From NCBI RefSeq assembly GCF_000344685.1, contig NW_006920414.1, forward strand, positions 2,175,577 through 2,239,576: a DNA stretch of 64,000 nucleotides, read 5' to 3'. Both the position numbers and the translations under genes were made by a program. Origin of the DNA: Gloeophyllum trabeum ATCC 11539. Its lineage: Eukaryota; Basidiomycota; Agaricomycetes; Gloeophyllales; Gloeophyllaceae. The notes beneath the pieces were generated by a model, which ran no database searches, was not told the origin of the DNA, and was given only the letters and a program-made list of their open reading frames with translations. This document shows, one piece after another, positions 56,810 to 64,000 of the stretch. The first letter of the stretch is position 1. Each line of letters opens with the position of its first letter.

Positions 56810-57237
56810 CTATGGACTAGTGCATATATTTTACGGAGAATCGAGGCGTTTGATTAGTCGAAAAATCAACCGTCAACTCCTGGTCATGCCAGCAGGGCAA
56901 CTCGCGGTTGCTGCAATTCTTTTTTTTTACGTCGGCTGGCGCAGTCCATTGGGGCGTATGGAAGATCTAAAGTGGTGCACGCGATCTCAACTGATTCCCC
57001 ATGGCCTGAAAGACATACAGATGCTCAACCGAATGACCCTTGGTAGAAGTTACGGATACAACAGAGCCACACATTACACCTCCATATATAGACAAGCAGT
57101 AATCACCCAAGCATCGTCCAACCCTCCATAGTCTACAGTAGCCCGCAAAGAACAACAGTCATAACGAGCGTGCACATCCGGTGGCACGCCCGGCCAACCT
57201 CTTTCAGAATACCCGCGGATGAATCCGAGTTCTCAGC
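56810..57237. other. Intergenic region
   Basis: About 430 bp between the tRNA and the small Arg/Ser-rich gene. A run of T (TTTTTTTT, near 56922) is present. No gene is recognised. Confidence 0.4.
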
Positions 57238-57656
57238 TCATTCCTGATCGACGAACGTCACTCTCTTCGCCGCGGTATTGGGCTCCGACCCTGAAGAGCG
57301 GGAGGCGCTGTTGCGGCTGCGCAGGCTGGAACGTGCGGGTGGGGGGAGGGAGACGCGAGTGGGCCGCGCGGGGATGTCGGGCTTGCGGCTGCGGCGGAAG
57401 AGGCGTTTCCAGACCCAGGCGGGGAGGCGCGGGCGTATGGGGGAGCGAGAGCGAGACCTTGACCTTGACCGGGAATCAGCACGCTGGTTCTCGAGGGCGC
57501 GAGGCGCGTCTGGGCGGCCTCTTGACGGGCGCGCGCTGGGTTAGGTTAGGCTAGGTTCGGTGGCACGCGATGGAAGGGGAGGGAGGCTTACGAGAGTGGC
57601 CGGGGCTTGGAGATATAGCCGGTTTGCACGGCGTAGCGCGGGTAGTTTTTGAGCAT
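57238..57656 (-). CDS. Small Arg/Ser-rich protein, 115 aa, unknown function
   Basis: Two exons: 57656..57592 and 57520..57238, joined in phase. The N-terminus is MLKNYPRYAVQTGYISKPRP; the second exon gives an RS run (DSRSRSRSRSRSPIRPR), then LPAWVWKRLFRRSRKP, an amphipathic aromatic/basic helix, and a C-terminus KRVTFVDQE. Three frames are open across exon 2, but only this one joins exon 1 in phase and has this ordered helix. It could be a membrane-surface or nuclear protein; I do not recognise it. Short length makes the call less certain. Confidence 0.55.
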
Positions 57657-59769
57657 GGTGGTTTAGTCCGGGGTAGTACGATGACCAACGACGATGCTTG
57701 CTTGCCAGGGTATAGGAGAGGATATGGTATCCTGCACCGGACTGAGAGTCAAAGCGACACTGAGTCTCCCCAGAAGCATAAAGAGGCCAGCCGTATTTAT
57801 ACCCACCACAATCCGTATGCGGGCCACATACGGAAGTGGGCATCGCCAGGCGGAGGGGTGATTGATCCGTCACGAAGAAGAGAAGCAGGAGGCGGAAGAA
57901 CTCATCGATAAGTTGATTAGGGAATAAAGCACAAAGGAGAGTGATGGGAGGTGGGCACTGCCACCAGGGTCGTGGTGGGAGGCGACATTGAATGGTAAGT
58001 TCAAGCGTACAATTCAGGCTGGACCATTGTCCTCTGTGACGCCGGTTAGTAGAGGATGAATATTACCGACAACGCCACCTTGAAAGCCGTAGAAATGGAT
58101 TTTTCGAGCGGTGTTTCCAGCTCGAGTCGAACGGTAAGAGGCAGAGCGTCCCGAGAGGAAATGGTTCCGGTGAGAATTGTGGCAAGCGCAGCAGGGCACG
58201 TGTGAGGTGGTTGACCCGGAGGCGCTTCGCGCGACGTGTGGCTCTGATGGTCAAGCGCGTATTTACCCAAAACAGGCGACGCTTCTGTGGCAATTGCTGA
58301 GTAAACTGGTAGCTTATCCATCAGTAAGCATTATCAGGGATACTGGTTCCAGACTCCCGTAGAGAAACCTCGCCTGAGTCTTCGATGTGGCTTCGCCAGC
58401 AGCGTTCTGGACATGGACTGGAGCTCATCGCCGACCCTCGAAACTCCTGCTCTCACTATTTCTCCTCGAGGTCTATCGCCAGAAAACGCAGGCTAATCAC
58501 ATCCGCTGCTGGGAGCATATGCGAGTGCTCGTATTGCCCTCATGCTATTAGACAAGCGCAGTCACGTTCTCTAGCGGTCCGTTAATTCGCTCTGTCAGCC
58601 TCCTCGACGTTCGAACTGTTCTGTACCTAGGAAAGGCGAGGTTCCGACCATGGGCAGTCCCTGGATTCTTCGAGAAAATTTCGCAGTCATAGTATTGAGG
58701 CAAAGATGACAGGGGTAAGGCGAGAGCACGCTCTCCCGACGATCCGGTCTTCGACGAGCAACCTCAATCCCGCTTGACTTGGTTATGGATCCTTTCGGAG
58801 ACCGGTCATCCTGAGACGCTTGAGCTTGTCACCGGGCCAATCACAAAGGACAGTCAAGAGGGAACGAGTGGTATTCGCACTAGCGTGTCGCCGGGTAAGC
58901 TGCTTCGTTCGAGGGCTAATAGCCAGAGGTCTCCAGACGTCTGGGATAAGTCCAACAGAGGGGCAAATATGGAAGTCATACGAGCTGGCAGAAGCTGATA
59001 GCGGGTCCGTCGACGGGGTAGCATTCGGGGTCAAAGCTCCATCAGCGGTGGGGTCTCGATAATACTGGAAGATTTCCAACCGTGTCTACCGCGGTCCTGG
59101 CTGGGGAACATGCGATGAAACGGCCCGCTCGGGGTTTGCTGAGAAGGACGCCACGAATCTGCGATCTGGCCAGGTACAGGATTGCGAACGCAGTACACGG
59201 GTCCTCGAAGAGTAGTCTCTTATGTTTCCCATACTCGCTGCAGGGATTGCGCCCTCGAGCCACGTAGGTGACATACTGCTCCTTGATAGCAGCTACGACT
59301 ACCGATCGGATCAACTGGCTAGTCCTGCGTGAAGGCCCAGGAGTTCGGTCTGCGATGAGCAGTCCGTCTGGCTTGCCTGCCGATGAACTCTACTCGCCAT
59401 CATCACGTGCCGCTTGGCACCTGTACGTCACTGGCAAGTGTTGATCGCAAGTGCAGTCAGGGTGAAGCGGTGAGGTTCCACTCAGACAAGTCTCGCACCA
59501 GAGCTGCTGGTGGAAAGTCTCCGAACGTCTAGGATGACTCGAGCGAAGGAGCAGGTTAGGGAGGCACATAAAGTAGCAGAGGTCGCCACGGTTGACGGGG
59601 TAGTCCTGGCCCACCATCAGCAAATTGTCCCGCGGCTGGTAGTGGCTGGCACTTATTCCAGTTATTTTAGCACGTCTACAATCGCATTACCAGCCGAATA
59701 CCAGACTTGTATTTATGATAAGCCAACCGCCTGTTGAGATACGCTTACCAGAGGATTATCTTATCATTC
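57657..59769. other. 2.1 kb without recognisable genes
   Basis: Only short frames on both strands, none with known motifs or consistent splicing. Composition is mixed and slightly AT-richer than the coding regions. It could contain a heavily decayed element or lineage-specific genes I cannot resolve. Confidence 0.4.
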
Positions 59770-59779
59770 TATATATATA
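59770..59779 (+). promoter_or_regulatory. TATA box upstream of the possible small gene
   Basis: TATATATATA, 36 bp before the first ATG of the candidate gene at 59815 and 66 bp before the second. Confidence 0.4.
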
Positions 59780-59814
59780 CCCTTAGCAACAGAGCAACCA
59801 CCAGCGCCTGACTG

Positions 59815-60080
59815 ATGCGCGTCGCCTCACGTGCTAAGTTCAACATGACGGACTTTGAACTTGACTTAAAAGCGCGCCGCAGTTCGACATCGTCGCTCAT
59901 CCCCCCTCTCCCTCGTATCACGACTAAGTCCCTTACACAGCCCTCACATGCTTCTGAATGGTGGCATGCCGTCTACTATAACTCTCCGCGGGTAAGTTCT
60001 CTTTGTGAACCCGTTGCCTCTCCTTAAACCGCCTAAGTACCTTCCTACAGCGCGTGTACGGCGGGGTTGATGTGACCTAG
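59815..60080 (+). CDS. Possible small two-exon gene (68 aa), unknown function
   Basis: Exons 59815..59991 and 60051..60080 join in phase with a strong donor (GTAAGT) and a good acceptor (CTTCCTACAG), the intron being 59 nt as in confident genes here. A TATATATATA box sits at 59770-59779, about 45 bp upstream. The protein begins MRVASRAKFNMTDFELDLKA and ends RVYGGVDVT; the second Met (59845) may be the real start, given the TATA position. Composition is plausible but no motif is known, and an N gap follows 190 bp downstream, so the gene could continue differently. Confidence 0.35.
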
Positions 60081-60269
60081 AAGTGGCCCTCATCGTGTAT
60101 CGACATGTCTTGGTTGTGGGTAAGCCATTTCTCTCTGTTACTGTGTGCCCATATTCATAGGTTCTCAGATTGTTGGAGCGACAAGTCTGAGTCATGCTTG
60201 CTAGGTATGTTTAGTGACATGACTGATGACTGAGTGTTCTGATCTGTTCTGCAGGTCTACCGCTGCTGG

Positions 60270-61035
60270 NNNNNNNNNNNNNNNNNNNNNNNNNNNNNNN
60301 NNNNNNNNNNNNNNNNNNNNNNNNNNNNNNNNNNNNNNNNNNNNNNNNNNNNNNNNNNNNNNNNNNNNNNNNNNNNNNNNNNNNNNNNNNNNNNNNNNNN
60401 NNNNNNNNNNNNNNNNNNNNNNNNNNNNNNNNNNNNNNNNNNNNNNNNNNNNNNNNNNNNNNNNNNNNNNNNNNNNNNNNNNNNNNNNNNNNNNNNNNNN
60501 NNNNNNNNNNNNNNNNNNNNNNNNNNNNNNNNNNNNNNNNNNNNNNNNNNNNNNNNNNNNNNNNNNNNNNNNNNNNNNNNNNNNNNNNNNNNNNNNNNNN
60601 NNNNNNNNNNNNNNNNNNNNNNNNNNNNNNNNNNNNNNNNNNNNNNNNNNNNNNNNNNNNNNNNNNNNNNNNNNNNNNNNNNNNNNNNNNNNNNNNNNNN
60701 NNNNNNNNNNNNNNNNNNNNNNNNNNNNNNNNNNNNNNNNNNNNNNNNNNNNNNNNNNNNNNNNNNNNNNNNNNNNNNNNNNNNNNNNNNNNNNNNNNNN
60801 NNNNNNNNNNNNNNNNNNNNNNNNNNNNNNNNNNNNNNNNNNNNNNNNNNNNNNNNNNNNNNNNNNNNNNNNNNNNNNNNNNNNNNNNNNNNNNNNNNNN
60901 NNNNNNNNNNNNNNNNNNNNNNNNNNNNNNNNNNNNNNNNNNNNNNNNNNNNNNNNNNNNNNNNNNNNNNNNNNNNNNNNNNNNNNNNNNNNNNNNNNNN
61001 NNNNNNNNNNNNNNNNNNNNNNNNNNNNNNNNNNN
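60270..61035. other. Assembly gap (766 N)
   Basis: A run of 766 undetermined bases. Any open frame crossing it is meaningless. Gaps of this type usually mark unresolved repeats, consistent with the repeat-like DNA to its right. Confidence 0.98.
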
Positions 61036-64000
61036 GCACCAGGTATGTCTCTCATCTCCCCTATCTGGTTTATTGTAGTGACATGGCTTGCTTTCCATTG
61101 AGTAGGTTGTGTGGAGGGTATGGGTCAGCAGATAGTACTGTGTTGAATGTCTAGCCATAGCAAATCCTGTCTAGTAGCTAGTCTGAGCAATTATACACTG
61201 TTTATTGTGTTCATCAGCCAATGCCCCCCTTTTTGTTCCAGGGATCTGGAATATCAAGCAAAAGACAGCTGATAGTCTGATTATGGGACAAAGCAAGCTG
61301 GCCTGAGCTTGTAATATGTATAAGTCTGGTACATATTGTACTTCTTGTGGGAGTCTTGCAACATGTGCCATCCGAATATAATGGCTGGCCCAGCCGTCCA
61401 CAAGTCTGGTACATATTGTAATACCGGTACTTATTTTAATTGATTATATGCTAATGGTATCCAGATACCAGTTATGGGAAGATTTGCTGATGACTTGGGA
61501 TATGAACGAGCTGCTTCAAGGCGCTTGCCAAGGGGCGCAGGCCGTGAAATCAACCACACCGACCGCTCTTGAGCGGCGGTCACGGGGTCCTGGCCTCTAA
61601 TCGGCTGAAGGGCGGTCCATCAGCAAAACGTTACCCGACTTTGGCCAGGGACTTGGCTTGATTTGGCTTAACGACGTCTTACAGCCGCTTGCAGATCGAT
61701 AGACCATCAATTCAGAAAACCACGTATAGTCGGAGTGGGTCGGAGTGGGTGCCAGGGACATCGGAAGAAGGTAGAGAAGTCCAGATGGTCTGATTTCTGT
61801 CTCTCGGGGACTTGAAATTGCTTGTCCGACGTGGTCCGACTGTAAATGATTCTCAAAAAGTGGGCCCATCGATCTGCAAATGGCTGTAATGCCCACTTTT
61901 TCGGCGCTTGTGGCCTTCTTTGAGGCTTGAATCAGGAAAAGTAAGCCAAGTCGGGCGCCTAAATGCCAAAAGATTGCTCTAAGACGCCGAAAGGTGGTTT
62001 TGCATTTTCCTGATGTCGCCGTAGATTAGATTGTCCGAAAACCGTCCGAAAGTTGTCCAAAAATGGCCTGGGGCACCTTTCAGTGTCCAGTGAAAGGAGA
62101 ATGCACCTGGGGTGGTTAGGATAGCCTGTCACACTAGTGGGGTTCACTCTAGGATGTAGTATGACTTGTTTCCGGACTGGGATATATACCAGCTGGTGCA
62201 AGGTGGGGTGAACAGTGTGTTTTGGAGGTGGAGTAATACTATGTAAGAAAATAATGGGCTGTGTGGCTTTGAAAGTGGTCCACATGATGGGGTATGATTA
62301 TATACTCTAGGGAAAGCAATCTACAACCACTGGAACCACATTCTACTTCCCTGGGGGGTCCACAGGAGGGGTACAACCCAAAAGCGGTATCTGACGATGC
62401 ACTGCTTGGAATCTCTCGGTATCTTATGTAAACCTGTAGATATATATGGGGTGAGTATGATGCCAAAACTTCAGGAAGTAGAATATAGTATATGCATGGG
62501 AAAACCCAAGAAACTGTTTTGGAGCCAGCAATGAAAAAATTATTTTTACAGCAATGATAGCCACTAGGCACTATTGATCACTGCCAGAAGTCCCCTCTCC
62601 ATACATTGCCTGGGTCAAGTAATATATGATGATAAGCCTCAAGGATCGTCTGACCCCGGAAATCATGAATTCAATGTCCCTACCCACCTCATCTGGAGTC
62701 CATTCGACATCGCACTCACATGCCCCTACCCTAGGATTTTTCCAGAAGATTTATCAATTTAACTCCGGACTTTCCAGCGTCTTCGAGGCCAGTGCGAATC
62801 CCTATGATGATTTAGCTCCGAGGTCAGGCGCTCCAGAGTGACTCAGGAAGTGACTTTGAGATGAATCAACTCCAGTGGCTGTGAGCACCTGTCTAGTTGT
62901 GGGTCATCCTCGCACCCAACTTCCAGCACTTCCTCCCCTTTGTCTCCATCAAATTACCAAGCTTGGGGACGTAAATCTGCGACCATGAGGCCAGCATCAG
63001 TCAGCAAGCAGCTGGAATTAATTTGCACGTGACTGGCATGTCGTGCAGCATGATGGGAAGGCTCAGGACAGGTACTGACGCATCAGGACAACCTCTAGGA
63101 GCTAGGACAAGCACATGGAGGGATGAGGGAGTCATATGGTGCATGGTATAGCGGTGGACGGGTGCTGAGCAGTCAATGGAGTTGCAGTGAGTATTTGTTA
63201 TTTATCTCCGGGTGGTCGCAGGGTCATTGCTGTAGTATAAAATGTACGATGTAAAGTAAAGTAAGAAAAAGTTTGATCTTCACCGTCTCAGCGTATTAGA
63301 GTTACCATCTCAGTGACCCTCGAAGTTCAAAAGCATCAAACTTAGCGATTTACGACCGATCCTAGCTTTGCCAATAGGCCTGACTTGTCAATTGAATTAT
63401 CTCTGCCATCAACATATTAGCTCCTGTGAGTATTACATAGCAAAATAAAATTAACCAAGTCTCTCTAGCAATTTCTATTCCGCAAGCACGATCCTATGCT
63501 AGGTGTCGGTGCTTGCGACCTTTGTTTATTTTCAATTCTTCGGAGATAAATACTCCGGAGCTCGATTCGTGTTTGTTTCAGGCCTCAAGGCTTTGTTTTA
63601 TTTTTCTAGGTCTTCCTACAGGCTATCCTATGTCATCTTACTCCTCCTTTCCCCCTAGAACTACTTTATACCCTTCAGCCATCTCAGACTGCCTCCACTC
63701 ATACCACTGGGTGTGTTAGGTCATTTCCCCCTGGTCTCTGGTGGTTGTTGTGTGTCTGTGCCTATCAATGGGAATGGGGAAAGTAACCGGCACCCTCCTC
63801 AGACATTCCCAGTGGAAGTGGTGTACATATCCTGGCCCAATGGATGTTGAAGGGAGGGGCTGCATGAGACACTGGGAAACTTAAATGGGTGCAGATAGTT
63901 AAGCAGGGTGGCTCAGATTTTGGCTGGAGAATGGGAATTGAAATCATTCAGTCCTTGCAAAGGGTAAAACTAAAATATCAGTAATTTGTCTATTCCTATC
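61036..64000. other. AT-richer region without recognisable genes
   Basis: About 3 kb with only short frames. It contains a 19-bp direct repeat AAGTCTGGTACATATTGTA (61322-61340 and 61402-61420) and a 10-bp tandem repeat CGGAGTGGGT x2 at 61731-61750. Base composition differs from the gene-rich part. It is probably decayed repeat or intergenic DNA; no transposase, reverse transcriptase or terminal repeat pair could be identified. Confidence 0.5.

Noticed and set aside
60201..61158. Long open frames spanning the N gap on both strands
   Set aside because: They consist of undetermined bases and carry no information.

Overview
The window reads as nuclear DNA of a filamentous basidiomycete, most likely a wood-decay Agaricomycete (Polyporales-like). 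The reasons are gene density with intergenic gaps of a few hundred bases, many GT-AG introns of about 50-60 nt, GC-rich coding exons, and the gene content: a sedolisin, a GH127 enzyme, MYND-finger paralogues, a Crinkler/kinase-like fusion, and the fungal ligases Doa10 and Tul1. Gene models were built by hand-splicing; exon coordinates are in each entry.

Layout. 1-9.4 kb: HP1-like chromodomain protein (cut by the window edge), exon-junction protein Y14, a MYND-finger protein, exosome subunit Rrp4 and a conserved membrane-anchored protein of unknown role. 9.7-15.8 kb: two secreted hydrolases on the minus strand, a sedolisin and a GH127 beta-L-arabinofuranosidase with 21 exons. 16.5-24.0 kb: F-box protein, argininosuccinate synthase and an RTC4-domain protein. 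24.4-36.4 kb: three RING-type ubiquitin ligase genes (a cytosolic RING/coiled-coil protein, Doa10/SSM4 and Tul1/Dsc1) with tRNA 2'-phosphotransferase between the last two. 37.8-39.7 kb: Nop8-like RRM protein.

40-51.6 kb is the unusual part. A pair consisting of a secreted Ser/Thr/Ala-rich protein (+) and a convergent MYND-finger gene (-) is present twice, with a further MYND copy upstream. The two units have decayed reciprocally: in unit 1 the secreted gene is intact and the MYND gene is a last-exon relic joined to a frameshifted 3' fragment of a purine-biosynthesis gene (ATIC/ADE16); in unit 2 the MYND gene is intact and the secreted gene is frameshifted. Between the units lie a kinase-like gene with a possible Crinkler-type N-terminus, a MITE with an 8-bp target-site duplication just upstream of that gene, and another inverted-repeat element ending 6 bp before the start codon of the second secreted-protein copy.

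52-57.7 kb: a disordered single-exon protein, a 595-bp inverted-repeat element, a Ypt35-like PX protein, an intron-containing tRNA-Pro(CGG) and a small Arg/Ser-rich protein. From 57.7 kb to the end, which includes a 766-base run of N, I recognise no conserved genes. One possible small two-exon gene lies at 59.8 kb, and the last 3 kb looks like non-coding or decayed repeat DNA.
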